From: Azospirillum sp. SYSU D00513 | GTDB lineage: Bacteria > Pseudomonadota > Alphaproteobacteria > Azospirillales > Azospirillaceae | DNA: 64,000 nucleotides | Reading direction: 5' to 3' | NCBI RefSeq assembly: GCF_017356015.1 | Contig: NZ_JAFIQV010000017.1 | Location: 60,474-124,473 of the forward strand | In this document: positions 18,216 through 28,084 of the stretch, in pieces | How positions within the stretch are numbered: the stretch's first letter is position 1 | How the letters are laid out: every line of letters starts with the position of its first letter | The notes under the pieces: model-generated | What the model was told of the DNA's origin: nothing | Seen by the model: the letters and a program-made list of their open reading frames with translations, nothing else | Database searches by the model: none | Position numbers and translations under genes: made by a program

Positions 18216-19310
18216 TCAGGACGCCGTCAGCGGCGCGTTGAAGCGGGTGGCCGGCAGGATGATGCCGCCGCGCTCGCCCGGTGCCACGGTGCCGAAGCGC
18301 TGGGCGAAGACCGGCGGCAGGGGGCGGGCTTCCTCCGGGGCGAGCCAGAGGCGCAGCAGGTGGCGCTTGCGCTCCGGCTCCGGCCAGTCCTCGAATCCCG
18401 TGCGGTCGTGCAGGAGCGTGTGGTTGAAGACGAACTGCATGTCCCCCGGCTCCAGCACCATGGTGAAATGCAGATCCGGGTCGTTGGTGAGGCCGTCGAG
18501 GAGGTCCAGCGCCTCCTTCAGCTCCGGGGTGATGCGCGGCGCGTCGGGAAAGCGCTGGGCGGAATCGATGTACTGGCGCTGGTAGATGGCCGAGAGCAGG
18601 CCGGCGTGCCAGTTGAAGACGGGGATCTCGAAATAGGGCTTCTGCCCCTCCGGCACCTCGCCGCGCCGGTCCGTGGCGATGGGCTGGAGGAGCAGGCGCA
18701 GCAGGTCCGGGCGGCGGCGGCGCATCTCGTTGAACAGCGTGACGGAGCTGACCAGCGCGCTGAGCCCGCCGGACTTCGCCGTCTTCAGGCAGAGCAGCCC
18801 GACGATGTCGGCGGAATCCGTGTGGAAGGTCTGGCGCTCGCGCGTCTGGTAGATGCGCACGGACGGGTCGTCGGAGCTGAGCCCGAGGTCGCGCACATGG
18901 CCCAGCACATGCCCCTGGGCGTTCTGCGGCCGGGGCCTGCCGAGATGCAGCCCGATGCCGTAGAAGGCCGCCGCAGCCTCATAGGCCGACCAGCGCTCCA
19001 CCGGCAGCCCGCGCAGCAGGGCGAAGCCGCGCCCGTCCATCAGCTCCGCCAGCATCTCCGCCAGGCGCGGCCCCAGCAGCGGCAGGGGGAAGTCCTCCCG
19101 GCGCAGGGTGGCGATGTCGCCCCGGGTCGCCGTGAAGCGCGCCGTCGCCGCCTCGACCTCCGCGATCTCCGCCTCCGACAGGACGGTCAGCCAGTCGCCG
19201 CTCGCCGCCATGTCCGGCCCGTACCAGGCGGACGGCTCCTCGATCGCCGGCGGCAGGTCGCTGAAATCCTCGGCACCAGTCCCGGCGGCCTTCGCGTTGA
19301 TGTCCGGCAT
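18216..19310 (-). CDS. TauD/TfdA-family Fe(II)/2-oxoglutarate-type dioxygenase
   Basis: 364 residues from ATG 19310 (another ATG at 19319 is close). The facial-triad start HTDSAD lies in the middle, the distal His is in FNHTLLHDRTGF and a 2-OG-binding Arg follows (RHLLRLWL). HVLGHVRDLGL and RIYQTRERQTFHTD place it in the TauD/gamma-butyrobetaine hydroxylase-like superfamily clade that often lacks an assigned substrate. It shares direction with the metallophosphoesterase. There is no evidence that it acts on taurine; the taurine cluster is 11 kb away. Confidence 0.75.
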   Translation of the reverse strand: MPDINAKAAGTGAEDFSDLPPAIEEPSAWYGPDMAASGDWLTVLSEAEIAEVEAATARFTATRGDIATLRREDFPLPLLGPRLAEMLAELMDGRGFALLRGLPVERWSAYEAAAAFYGIGLHLGRPRPQNAQGHVLGHVRDLGLSSDDPSVRIYQTRERQTFHTDSADIVGLLCLKTAKSGGLSALVSSVTLFNEMRRRRPDLLRLLLQPIATDRRGEVPEGQKPYFEIPVFNWHAGLLSAIYQRQYIDSAQRFPDAPRITPELKEALDLLDGLTNDPDLHFTMVLEPGDMQFVFNHTLLHDRTGFEDWPEPERKRHLLRLWLAPEEARPLPPVFAQRFGTVAPGERGGIILPATRFNAPLTAS

Positions 19311-19468
19311 TTCCCTCATCCCTTCCAAGGCCCGGTCTTGGCACGCCGGGCGCGGGCCGCATCCTAGCGGCATCCCGGCGCCCGTTCGAGCGCGAAGCGT
19401 GATTGAGAAACGGCTGTTATCGAAGATGGATGTGCTTGTGCCGAAACCGGTGAGGATAGGGGACCCAA

Positions 19469-19699
19469 TTATTTCGATCGGCCCGCCATGAGGCGTGCCA
19501 GGAACTCCTTCCGGCTCATGTCACCTGTGCAGGTGACGGCGATCCGGCCCTGTTCGGCAAGATCGGCGGCGACAACGACATGGGCCAAAGCCTCGGTCGC
19601 GTCTTCGGAAGGCTCGCCTGGCGCCGTGCGCGTGGGAATGACTCCATTGCCATGACCAGCCAGGGCGCCACTGTTGGTCTGCTTCCGCATGGATGTCAT
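19469..19699 (-). CDS. Small protein of unknown function
   Basis: 76 residues with a strong ribosome site (GGAGGAGA, 6-nt spacing) before the ATG at 19699, which argues that it is real. It is hydrophilic with no signal peptide or membrane span. The C-terminal end reads GDMSRKEFLARLMAGRSK and there is one cysteine near residue 57. I do not recognise a family. It is a single gene between the dioxygenase and the hybrid kinase. Confidence 0.5.
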   Translation of the reverse strand: MTSMRKQTNSGALAGHGNGVIPTRTAPGEPSEDATEALAHVVVAADLAEQGRIAVTCTGDMSRKEFLARLMAGRSK

Positions 19700-19774
19700 G
19701 ACGGGTCTCCTCCTCTCACGACGTAACGCGACGGCGCGCCTGCTTCAAGGACCACCGTACCGCCCGGCCAAGCC

Positions 19775-22700
19775 TCACGCCGATGCTGCCTCATCCACCC
19801 CCGCCGCCTCCGACAGCACGCCGTCGAGCAGCCGCACGAGATGGTCGATGCGGTAGGGCTTGGCGAGCACCTGGATGCCGGTGGCCCGCGCGATCTCCTC
19901 GCTGTAGCCGGTGGCGAGAATCACCGGCAGGCCGGGGAAGCGGGATTGGGCCTCGCGCGCGAGGTCCACGCCGCTCATGCTGCCGGGCATGACCACGTCG
20001 CTGAACAGCAGGTCCACGGCGCCGGTCTCCAGCAAGGGCAGCGCCTCGTCCGCGGTGGCGGCGCGCAGCACGGTGAAGCCGGCGTCTTCCAGGGCCGTGC
20101 CGACGGTCATGGCGACGATGGGGTCGTCCTCCACCACCAGAACGCGCCCGCCGACGCGGGTGCCGGCGCCGGGCTGGGCCGGGCGCGGATCGCCGGCGGC
20201 GGGGGCGGCGGCCGTGCGCGGCAGCAGGATGTGCACGGTGGTGCCCCTTCCCTCCTCGCTGTCGATCAGGGCGGTGCCGCCGGACTGGCGGGCGAAGCCG
20301 TAGACCTGGGACAGGCCGAGGCCGGTGCCCTTGCCGACCTCCTTGGTGGTGAAGAAGGGGTCGAAGGCGCGCGCCCGCACCTCGGCCGGCATGCCGGCGC
20401 CGGTATCCGACACGGACAGCCGCAGGAACTCGCCCGACAGCCCGCCGGGGCCGTCCCCGGCCAGCGTGGCGTTGGAGGCGCGGACGGTCAGCGTGCCGCC
20501 GCCGGGCATGGCGTCGCGCGCGTTCACCGCGAGGTTGATCAGCGCCAGCTCGAACTGGGTCGGGTCCACCTCGACCGGCCAGAGGCCGGGGGCGAAATCC
20601 ACCTCCAGCCGGACGCTGGCGCGCAGGGCCTGCGACAGCAGGTCGGTCATGCCGAGCACGCGGTCGCGGACGTTGACCGGCTCCGGCCGGAGCGCCTCGC
20701 GCCGCGCGAAGGCCATGAGCTGCTGGACCAGCTTGGCCCCGCGCTCCACGGCCTGCCGCCCGGCGTCGAGAAGCGGCCCCACGCGCGGGTCCTGCACCCG
20801 CCTGCCGATCATCTGAAGGCAGCCCGACATGGCCTGGAGCAGGTTGTTGAAGTCGTGCGCCACTCCGCCGGTAAGCTGGCCCAGCGCCTCGGTCTTCTGC
20901 GCCTGCAGCAGTGCGGCCTGCGCGCGCTCGCGCTCCTGCACCTCCTCGGTCACGCGCGCCTCCAGCGTGGCGTTGAGGGTGCGGACCTCCTCCTCGGCCA
21001 GCTTGCGGTCGTGGATATCGGTGCTGGCGCCGAACCAGCCGGTGACGGTCCCGTCCGCGTCGCGAACCGGTTCCGCGCGGGCGAGGTACCAGCGGTGTTC
21101 GCCGTCGTACCGCCGGTAGCGCACCTCGACCTCGTAGAGGACCTGATGGGTGCGGGAATGCTCCCAGGTCGTGGCCGTGCGCGCCGCGTCGTCGGGGTGC
21201 AGCGTGTCCGCCCAGCCGTTCGGCAAGGCCTGCTCCGGGGTCTGCCCGGTGTATTCGTACCAGCGGTCGTTCAGCCAGGTGATCGTGCCGTCCGGATTGC
21301 CGAACCAGACGAAGGCGGGCGCCAGGTTGGCGAGCTGGCGGAACCGCTCCTCGCCGAGGCGCAGCGCCTCCCCGGCCTCCTTCATCTCGGTGATGTCGAT
21401 GACCGAGCCGATATAGCCGAGGAAGGTCCCGTCGTCAGCGAAATGCGGCGCCGCCGCGTCGATCGCCCAGCGGTACTCGCCGTCGGCGCGGCGCAGCCGG
21501 TATTCGACCCGGAAGGGCCGCTGCGTCGCGTTGGCGTCGCGGAAGGCCTTCTCGCTGCCCGGCTTGTCGTCCGGGTGGGTGGCGTCGAGCCAGCCGAAGC
21601 CCAGGCCGGTTTCCGGCATCTGGCCGGTGAACTCGTACCAGGAGCGCGACAGGTAGCTGCAGCGTCCGTCCGGTTCAGTGACCCACACCATCACCGGCGC
21701 GTTGTCGGCCAGGTGACGGAAGCGCTCCTCGCCCGCGCGCACCAGCGCCAGCGCCTTGTCGCGTTCGCGTTCCTGCGCGGACAGCAGGCCGGCGACCCGG
21801 TCGATCTCGGTGATGCCCGAAGCCCGGCGCGCGGGCGCCGGATCGGCCGGCCCCCCGGCGGTTCCGGCCCAGGCGAGCCGCGCGAGGGGCCGCGTGATGC
21901 CGCGGGCGACGAGCATGGCGAGCAGCAGCCCGATGCCGAGCAGAAGGACGGCGGTCCCGGCGAGCAGCCACAGCTGCTGGCGGAAGGGACCGATCAGCGA
22001 CTCCCTGGGAACCGCGATGGCGGTGGTCCAGCCGGTGACGGCGGAGCGGTGGAAGGTCACATACACCGACTGCTGGCCGTCGCGGCTCGGCATCTCGGTC
22101 CAGTGCCCCTCGTCGGAGGTCTCCAGGGCCTTGATGACCCCCGGAATGCCGGGCTGGCCGATCAGCCGCTCCTCGTCGTGGGAGCGGCCGGCGATGAGCA
22201 TCTTGCGGTCGAGGACGACGCCCGTCCAGGCGTCGGGCAGGCGCTGGGCGCGGATCACCTCCCCCAGCGTTTCCGGCAGGAGGCCCATGGCGAGCACGTA
22301 GCGCACGCCGCCCCCGACGAAGACCGGCACCTCGACCGAGAGGATGGGGCGACGCTGCACCGCGGCCTGGACCAGGTCGGAGACCTGCGGCCGGCCGGTC
22401 TCCACGACGCGCCGCAGGGTTTCCAGCTCCGTGCGGCGGGGCAGCGGGCTTCCGTAAGGGCGGTTGGTGCTGGCGAGCTGCTGCCCGTCGGGGTCCAGGA
22501 GGACGATGCCGATGCCGCGCTTCTTCACCGCCTCCATGATCTGCGCGTGGAAGCGCGCGAGATCTCCCGCCTGGAGCGCCGGCGAGGTGGCAAGAATCTC
22601 CAGCGACAGCTGCGTCTCGGAGATGTAGCGCTCCACCGCCCCCGCCAGGGCGTGGACCTGGGCGTCCACCTGCTCCGCGAGGCGGCGGTTCTGCGCCTCG

Positions 22701-22813
22701 AGGAAACGGTAGCCGAGCCCCGTCGTGAAAAGGGTCAGGGGGAGGATGCAGGCCAGCACCAGCAGCACGAGCCGCGTGCGCACGGACGTGCCGCCCGCCA
22801 ATCCACCAGACAA
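19775..22813 (-). CDS. PAS-containing hybrid sensor histidine kinase with C-terminal receiver
   Basis: 1012 residues. Translation probably begins at TTG 22813, which has GGAGG eight bases upstream. A first membrane span (about 12-32) is followed by a periplasmic Cache-type sensor (to about 275) and a second span (about 280-300). Two PAS/PAC units follow ([30 protein letters not shown]), then a histidine-kinase core with [35 protein letters not shown] and GTGLGLSQV. The C-terminal receiver has VVEDDPIV, phospho-Asp in [10 protein letters not shown] and Lys in VLAKPYR. No response regulator is adjacent, so output may go through an unlinked phosphotransfer protein or regulator. Confidence 0.88.
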   Translation of the reverse strand: MSGGLAGGTSVRTRLVLLVLACILPLTLFTTGLGYRFLEAQNRRLAEQVDAQVHALAGAVERYISETQLSLEILATSPALQAGDLARFHAQIMEAVKKRGIGIVLLDPDGQQLASTNRPYGSPLPRRTELETLRRVVETGRPQVSDLVQAAVQRRPILSVEVPVFVGGGVRYVLAMGLLPETLGEVIRAQRLPDAWTGVVLDRKMLIAGRSHDEERLIGQPGIPGVIKALETSDEGHWTEMPSRDGQQSVYVTFHRSAVTGWTTAIAVPRESLIGPFRQQLWLLAGTAVLLLGIGLLLAMLVARGITRPLARLAWAGTAGGPADPAPARRASGITEIDRVAGLLSAQERERDKALALVRAGEERFRHLADNAPVMVWVTEPDGRCSYLSRSWYEFTGQMPETGLGFGWLDATHPDDKPGSEKAFRDANATQRPFRVEYRLRRADGEYRWAIDAAAPHFADDGTFLGYIGSVIDITEMKEAGEALRLGEERFRQLANLAPAFVWFGNPDGTITWLNDRWYEYTGQTPEQALPNGWADTLHPDDAARTATTWEHSRTHQVLYEVEVRYRRYDGEHRWYLARAEPVRDADGTVTGWFGASTDIHDRKLAEEEVRTLNATLEARVTEEVQERERAQAALLQAQKTEALGQLTGGVAHDFNNLLQAMSGCLQMIGRRVQDPRVGPLLDAGRQAVERGAKLVQQLMAFARREALRPEPVNVRDRVLGMTDLLSQALRASVRLEVDFAPGLWPVEVDPTQFELALINLAVNARDAMPGGGTLTVRASNATLAGDGPGGLSGEFLRLSVSDTGAGMPAEVRARAFDPFFTTKEVGKGTGLGLSQVYGFARQSGGTALIDSEEGRGTTVHILLPRTAAAPAAGDPRPAQPGAGTRVGGRVLVVEDDPIVAMTVGTALEDAGFTVLRAATADEALPLLETGAVDLLFSDVVMPGSMSGVDLAREAQSRFPGLPVILATGYSEEIARATGIQVLAKPYRIDHLVRLLDGVLSEAAGVDEAASA

Positions 22814-22907
22814 TCGGACCCCTCCACCGCGCCGCTTTGAGTCGCGACCTTATCCCAGCCGCGCCGGTCCGGGGAGACTGCCCTTCGCCTTAGGCGGTCC
22901 GTTCGGG

Positions 22908-24236
22908 TCAGGCGGCGCCCCGCGCCAGCCGCTCGAACAGGTCCGGCGGCCCCATCTGGCCGCCCTTCAGCATCAGCTCGACGCCGTCGGACTCCGGACG
23001 GTCCGCGCGGGTCCGGCACAGCGTCACGCCGGGGGCGAGCGCCGCGCGGTAGGACAGGCCCCAGAGGCCCAGCGCCTTGACCGCCTTGCTGGAGGTGTCG
23101 CCACCGGCGATGCCGACGCGGCGCATGGGCACGCGGCGCAGCAGCTCCGCGGCGAAGGTGGCGGTGGCGTCGGCCACGGCGGCGGCGCTTGCCGTATCGG
23201 GGGCAGCGCCCTCCGGCGGCGCGGTCCAGACCAGCAGGTTGCGCCCCTCGCGCAGGCGGCCGGCCGCCTCCTCCAGAAGGGCCGCGCCATAGGCCGGATC
23301 CCGGCGCAGGCGCAGGGCGTCGGCCGGCATGCGGTCGAAGGAGCGGGCGGCCTCCACCTGCGCCCGCGTCACCGGTGACAGGCTGCCGGCCATCACGAAG
23401 ACCGGTCCCTCGGCCGGGCCGAGCGGCGCTTCCGACGGCGGGGCTTCGGCGGGTGCCGCAATAGGCATCTCCCCTGCCCCTTGCCAGTGCGCCACGAGCG
23501 CCTGCGCGACGCCGGTCGGTCCGACCGCCAGCAGCGGCGCGCGGCGGGCACGTTCCCAGATCAGCCGGCCCACGGTGGCGAGGTCCGCCGGGCGGGCGAC
23601 GTCCAGCAGGACCGCCTCCGCGCCCTCCCCCACCAGCCGGTCCAGCCGGCGGTCCAACTCTTCCGGATCCAGCTCGTAATCCGGGTAATGGAGCGCGGCG
23701 ATGTCCGCCAGCCCCTGCGCCTCCAGATGCAGGCGCAGGTCCGCCTCGGCCATGGGGGTGACGGGGTGGGCCTTCATGGTGGGGTGGCGGTCCAGACGGT
23801 GGACGGCGCCGCCCGTGCCGGCGGCGGCGAAGAGCGTGCTGAACAGGAGATAGCGCCCGATGTTCGGCTGGCCGCCGACGATGGGGACGAAGGGGTTGGC
23901 GGCGAAGCGCCGCAGGATCGCCACCGCCGCACCGATGCTGCCGATGCCCGGCGCGCTGTCGAAGGTCGAGCAGGTCTTGTAATGGATCACGGGCGTGGCG
24001 AGGCCCGCGAGGAAGCGCCCGACCGGCTCCAGCTCCGCCGCCATGGCGGCGGGCTCCATGGTCCGCGCCGCCCCGGCGATGCCGACGGCGTCGAGCGGGC
24101 CGGCGGCGGCGAGACGGGCGGCGTCCGGCACCTCCAGGAACAGCAGGGCGCGCAAGCCCGCCCGCGCCACCGCCGCCAGCGTGTCGGTGGCTCCAGTGAA
24201 GTCGTCGCCGTACCAGCCGAGCCGGGGCGCCGTCAC
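22908..24236 (-). CDS. DUF1537 / four-carbon acid sugar kinase-family protein
   Basis: 442 residues from GTG 24236, which overlaps the RuBisCO-like gene stop (GTGA). The N-terminal sugar-acid domain starts with WYGDDFTGATDTLAAVARAG. The C-terminal nucleotide-binding domain has VFVMAGSLSPVTRAQVEAA and IAGGDTSSKAVKALG. Members phosphorylate C4 or branched sugar acids (threonate, erythronate, 3-oxo-isoapionate kinase OiaK). Coupling to a RuBisCO-like protein matches the OiaK arrangement of D-apionate catabolism, but no apionate oxidoisomerase is in this cluster. I infer a kinase making a 4-phosphorylated 3-oxo acid for the RuBisCO-like protein. Confidence 0.82.
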   Translation of the reverse strand: MTAPRLGWYGDDFTGATDTLAAVARAGLRALLFLEVPDAARLAAAGPLDAVGIAGAARTMEPAAMAAELEPVGRFLAGLATPVIHYKTCSTFDSAPGIGSIGAAVAILRRFAANPFVPIVGGQPNIGRYLLFSTLFAAAGTGGAVHRLDRHPTMKAHPVTPMAEADLRLHLEAQGLADIAALHYPDYELDPEELDRRLDRLVGEGAEAVLLDVARPADLATVGRLIWERARRAPLLAVGPTGVAQALVAHWQGAGEMPIAAPAEAPPSEAPLGPAEGPVFVMAGSLSPVTRAQVEAARSFDRMPADALRLRRDPAYGAALLEEAAGRLREGRNLLVWTAPPEGAAPDTASAAAVADATATFAAELLRRVPMRRVGIAGGDTSSKAVKALGLWGLSYRAALAPGVTLCRTRADRPESDGVELMLKGGQMGPPDLFERLARGAA

Positions 24237-25522
24237 TTGGCGCCCGCGCCGAAGAAGACCAGCGCCCGGCTCAGCTCCGGCCGGTCCTGCGCCGCCCCCT
24301 CCAGGTTTTCGCCGGCGCGCACCGCGTCCCAGGCCTGGCGGATGCTGGCGACGCCGGCGGCGGGGCCGTCGGGGTGGGCCATGATCCCGCCGCCCGACAT
24401 GAAGAGCAGGTCGTCGGTTCCCGCCGCCTCCCAGGTGGCCGGCACGGTGCCCGCCCATTGGCCGGAGGAGAAGGCCGGCATGACGCGGTCCTGCAACGCC
24501 TCGCCCTCCGGCCCATCGGCCAGCGGGGCGAGGCAGGCCCTGGCGCCCTCGATCACCTCCTCGTCCGGCTGGGCGAACTTGCCCTGAAGCCCGTGGACAT
24601 GCATGTGATCGACGCCGGCCAGCCGCCAGAGCGCCTGGTAGGCGTCGAAGCCGATGCCGAGACCGGGGTGTCGCGATAGCGCGCCGAAGCCGTTGCGGTG
24701 ACCGTGCAGCGCCAGCCCGCTGTGCCGGCGCAGGGTCTGCACGGCGGAGAAGCCGCACCAGTTCAGGCTGACCATGACGCAGCTCCCGCCCTCGCGCTCC
24801 ACGAGGTCGGCGTGGCGGCGCATGGCGTCGGTCTCGTCCGTGATGTTGAAGGCGACCATCACATGCTTGCCGGTGCGATCCTCGTGGCGGCGGACCCGCG
24901 CCATCACGGCGGGAACTCGTTCGGCGAGCGGGGCGTGCACCGGGTCGGCGCAGATCTCGTCGTCCTTGATGAAGTCCAGCCCGGCCTGGCACAGGCTTGC
25001 CACGAGATCACCGGTCTCCTCCGCCGAGAGGCCGAGGTTCGGCTTGATGATGGAGCCGACCAGCGGCCCTTCCAGGGCGCCGGTCAGCCGCCGCGTGCCG
25101 GCGACGCCATGGCGCGGCCGGTCGAAGCGGGCGCGGTAGCCGGCCGGCAGCCGCACTGATTCCAGCCGCAGCCCCGTCACCTCGCCCAGGTCGAACAGGT
25201 TGCCGGCGACCGTCGCGGCCAGCGTCGGCAGGTTGGCCCCGACGTTGCCGGTGGGGAAGGAGATGGTCACGCGCGCCCGCCGCCACGGCCCCGCCCGGCC
25301 CTGCCGCTCCAGCCAGCTGTTCGGCAGGCCGGGGGCGGCGGCGGACTCCAGTTCCTCGATCCGTTCGACCAGGGCGCGGGCGCGGGCGCGCAGCTCGTCG
25401 GTCTCTCCCTGGACGCGGGTGAAGGTGCCGCAGGACTGCTCCCCCGCCATCACCTCCGCCACCTGGGCGGGGTCCAGCGGCGTTTCGATCAGATAGGTCG
25501 CCTCGAAGCGGTCGGCGCGCAT
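24233..25522 (-). CDS. RuBisCO-like protein (form IV), probable decarboxylase/hydrolase of a phosphorylated 3-oxo sugar acid
   Basis: 429 residues (GTG at 25537, overlapping the VOC stop, is an alternative start). The N-terminal domain is followed by a barrel with IIKPNLGLSAEE, DFIKDDE (carbamylated Lys plus Asp/Glu metal ligands kept), HVHGLQGKF (His and loop-6 Lys equivalents kept), SSGQ and SGGGIMAHPDG (phosphate-binding glycines). The second Lys of the KPK motif is Asn and the usual HRAMH segment is replaced by HGHRNGFG, so it is not a CO2-fixing RuBisCO. Family members with DUF1537 partners (OiaX, OiaT) cleave 3-oxo-isoapionate 4-phosphate. Confidence 0.85.
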   Translation of the reverse strand: MRADRFEATYLIETPLDPAQVAEVMAGEQSCGTFTRVQGETDELRARARALVERIEELESAAAPGLPNSWLERQGRAGPWRRARVTISFPTGNVGANLPTLAATVAGNLFDLGEVTGLRLESVRLPAGYRARFDRPRHGVAGTRRLTGALEGPLVGSIIKPNLGLSAEETGDLVASLCQAGLDFIKDDEICADPVHAPLAERVPAVMARVRRHEDRTGKHVMVAFNITDETDAMRRHADLVEREGGSCVMVSLNWCGFSAVQTLRRHSGLALHGHRNGFGALSRHPGLGIGFDAYQALWRLAGVDHMHVHGLQGKFAQPDEEVIEGARACLAPLADGPEGEALQDRVMPAFSSGQWAGTVPATWEAAGTDDLLFMSGGGIMAHPDGPAAGVASIRQAWDAVRAGENLEGAAQDRPELSRALVFFGAGAK

Positions 25523-25533
25523 GCCCGTCGCCC

Positions 25534-26073
25534 TCACAGGCTGTTCAGGTCGGGGAAGGGCCGCACGGGGTCGCGCCCGTCCCAATCCTGCGAGGCATTG
25601 CGGATGAGGTCGAACATCCGGCCCTTGGGGCCAGCGACCTCCGACAGCTCGATCACCGTGCCGGGGTGGTATTCGGTGTCGAAATAGACGAAGCGCCCGC
25701 GCTCCCCCACCTCACCGCTCATCACCACCTTGAAGCCGCGCTCCTCGGCGCGCGCGAGGTCGGCGTCGAAATCCTCGGTCCAGTAGGCGACGTGCTGGAG
25801 GCCCGTGTTCCCGGCGCGCAGGAAGTCGCGGTACATGGAGGGCGCGTCGTTGCGGGTCTGGATCAGCTCCATCTGCAACGGGCCGGAATTGGCGAGCGCC
25901 ACCGAATTGTGGACCTCGTGGAATTCGCCCCGGTAGCGGTAGTTCCGGATCGGGACGCGCTCGTTGTAGAACCAGGGGCCGACGCCCAGGACGCGGCTCC
26001 AGTAATCCATGGACGCCTCGATGTCCTGCACCACATAGCCAGCCTGACGGATCTGGCCGAAGAAACGGCTCAT
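25534..26073 (-). CDS. VOC-fold (glyoxalase/bleomycin resistance) metalloenzyme
   Basis: 179 residues with two beta-alpha-beta-beta-beta halves. A full metal quartet can be placed at Q10 (RQAGYVV), E69 (QMELIQ), H94 (LQHVAYWT) and E142 (VIELSE), the glyoxalase I-like Q/E/H/E arrangement. AGGAG precedes the ATG by six bases. It lies between the TRAP transporter and the RuBisCO-like gene, 11 bp or an overlap from the latter, so it is very probably a pathway enzyme. A metal-dependent isomerase, epimerase or lyase acting on the imported sugar acid is the inference; detoxification is less likely given the tight linkage. Confidence 0.75.
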   Translation of the reverse strand: MSRFFGQIRQAGYVVQDIEASMDYWSRVLGVGPWFYNERVPIRNYRYRGEFHEVHNSVALANSGPLQMELIQTRNDAPSMYRDFLRAGNTGLQHVAYWTEDFDADLARAEERGFKVVMSGEVGERGRFVYFDTEYHPGTVIELSEVAGPKGRMFDLIRNASQDWDGRDPVRPFPDLNSL

Positions 26074-26138
26074 GACGGACTCCTGATGTTCGGGGAAGGT
26101 GCTGCCGCTCGATGCGGCGGCCGGCCGGAAGGAAAGGC

Positions 26139-28028
26139 CTAGAAGGGAAGGAAGCCGGTGGAGATCCAGGGCACCGCCGCAACGACGACGAGGCCGACCA
26201 GAAGGGCCGCGACATAGCCCCAGATGTGCCTCAGCCCCTCGTCGGGATGGACCTTGGAGATGGCGCAGGCGCCGTAGTAGCCGACGCCGAAGGGCGGCGC
26301 GAAGAGCCCGATGCCCATGGCGAAGATCACGACCATCGCGTAATGCACCTCGTGCACCCCGGCGTCGCGGGCGATGGGGAACAGCAGCGGCCCGAACAGC
26401 ACGATGGCCGGGATTCCCTCCAGCACGCTGCCGAGGATGATGAAGGCGACGATGGAGATGGCGAGGAAGCCGTAGCCGCCGCCGGGGATGCCGGACATCC
26501 AGCGCGCGAGGTCCTGGGAGAAGCCAGATTGCGTCAGGCCCCAGGCCATGGCGGTGGCGCAGCCGACGATGAAGATGATGGCACCGGTGAGGGACGCCGT
26601 CTCGATCAGCATGGAGCGCAGCCGCGACCAGTCGAACCGGCGGTAGATCAGCAGCCCGGCCAGCGCCGAATAGGCGATGCCGATGGTCGAGACCTCGGTG
26701 GCCGTCGCCACCCCCTCCACCACGGCGGCGCGGATCACGAAGGGCAGCAGGATCGCCGGCAACGCCACGACCGCCAGCCGCGCGATCTCCCGCGCCGGGG
26801 TGCGCTCGACATGGCTCAGATCCTCGTTGCGATAGCGCCACCAGACGACGGCGCAGAGTGCCGCCCCCAGCACCACCGCCGGCAGCAGGCCGCCGGCGAA
26901 GAGGGCGGCGATGGACACGCCGGTGACCGAGCCGATGGTGATCAGCACGATGCTCGGCGGGATGGTCTCGGTCTGCGCGCCGGTGGCCGCGAGCAGCGCC
27001 ACGAGGTCGCCCGGAGGGGCGCCGCGCTTCTTCATCTCCGGGAACAGCACCGGGGCGATGGCCGCCATGTCGGCGATCTTCGATCCGGAAATGCCGGACA
27101 CCAGATACATGGCGCCGATCAGCACATAGGACAGGCCGCCGCGCACATGGCCCAGCAGGCTCGCCAGGAACTGGATCATCGCCCGCGCCATGCCGGTCAT
27201 CTCGATCAGCAGGCCGAGGAAGACGAAGAGCGGCACGGCCAGCAGAATCAGGTGGGACATGCCCTCGTCCAGCCGCCCGACCATCACCAGCAGCGGGGTG
27301 GAGGTGGTGAGCGCCAGATAGCCGAAGGTGGCGAGCGCGAAGGAGAAGGCGATCGGCACGCCGGCGAAGACGTTCGCCGCCACCAGCCCGACGAAGAAAA
27401 TGACGAGGTTGGCCTGCCCCAGCGGCTTCAGCACCGGCCCCAGCAGCCAGAAGAGGCCCGCCAGCCCGACGGTCAGCGCCACCGCCATCACAACCGTCCG
27501 CGGCGGCGCCACCCGCATCAGCCGAAAGACGGCTGCCGCCAGCATCAGCGCGACGCCGGTGGGGATCGCCGCCGCCCGCCAGGCGTTGCTGATCTCCAGC
27601 GCCGGGGTGACGATGAACTGCTCCTCCACCGCGTAATCGACGGCGGGGTGCAGGATCATCAGCAGGAAGGCGATGGGCGCCGTCACCGCCAGCGTTTCCA
27701 GCAGCGCCCGCGCGCCTGGCCCGACCCGGCCGACCAGCCCGGTCATGCGCATGTGCTCCCCGCGCTGGAGGGCGACGACCGCCCCCAGCATGGACAGCCA
27801 CAGGAACAGGATCGAGGCCAGCTCGTCCGACCAGATCAGCGGCGCGTGGAAGACGTAGCGCGCCACCACGCCGCTGAAGAGGACGGCGATCTCGACCAGC
27901 ACCAGCAGGGCCGCGGCACTCTCCACCGCCAATGCGAGCGCACGGTCCAGCCGTGCGGCCGGGGAAGCCGGGGCGGTGCCGGGCGTGCCGGCGCCGTGCA
28001 GGTCGAGGGCGGTCGCATGGCGGGACAT
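26139..28028 (-). CDS. TRAP transporter, fused DctQ-DctM membrane subunit
   Basis: 629 residues. About the first 170 form a four-span DctQ-like small subunit (VVARYVFHAPLIWSDELASILFLW is its signature). The remaining ~430 are a DctM large subunit with many spans (HLILLAVPLFVFLGLLIEMTG, PSIVLITIGSVTGVSIAALFAGG). The fusion is seen in a subset of TRAP systems. The start ATG at 28028 has AAGGAG nine bases upstream. It uses an ion gradient to import a carboxylate captured by DctP. Confidence 0.85.
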   Translation of the reverse strand: MSRHATALDLHGAGTPGTAPASPAARLDRALALAVESAAALLVLVEIAVLFSGVVARYVFHAPLIWSDELASILFLWLSMLGAVVALQRGEHMRMTGLVGRVGPGARALLETLAVTAPIAFLLMILHPAVDYAVEEQFIVTPALEISNAWRAAAIPTGVALMLAAAVFRLMRVAPPRTVVMAVALTVGLAGLFWLLGPVLKPLGQANLVIFFVGLVAANVFAGVPIAFSFALATFGYLALTTSTPLLVMVGRLDEGMSHLILLAVPLFVFLGLLIEMTGMARAMIQFLASLLGHVRGGLSYVLIGAMYLVSGISGSKIADMAAIAPVLFPEMKKRGAPPGDLVALLAATGAQTETIPPSIVLITIGSVTGVSIAALFAGGLLPAVVLGAALCAVVWWRYRNEDLSHVERTPAREIARLAVVALPAILLPFVIRAAVVEGVATATEVSTIGIAYSALAGLLIYRRFDWSRLRSMLIETASLTGAIIFIVGCATAMAWGLTQSGFSQDLARWMSGIPGGGYGFLAISIVAFIILGSVLEGIPAIVLFGPLLFPIARDAGVHEVHYAMVVIFAMGIGLFAPPFGVGYYGACAISKVHPDEGLRHIWGYVAALLVGLVVVAAVPWISTGFLPF

Positions 28029-28084
28029 CGTCGCATGCTCCTTGATGATGAGGAATGGGTGGGAGATGAGAGGAGGCGCCGGGC

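Noticed and set aside
18216..19310. Calling the TauD-family protein a taurine dioxygenase of the taurine module
   Set aside because: It is 11 kb away, on the other strand, lacks TauD-specific character beyond the superfamily fold, and the taurine module already has an aminotransferase route.
19841..22840. 999-codon plus-strand open frame opposite the PAS hybrid kinase
   Set aside because: Exact antisense of a kinase with all conserved motifs; composition is typical of a reverse-complement shadow.
24233..25522. Calling the RuBisCO-like protein a CO2-fixing RuBisCO
   Set aside because: KPK is KPN and the HRAMH segment is replaced, no small subunit or phosphoribulokinase is present, and the partner is a sugar-acid kinase.
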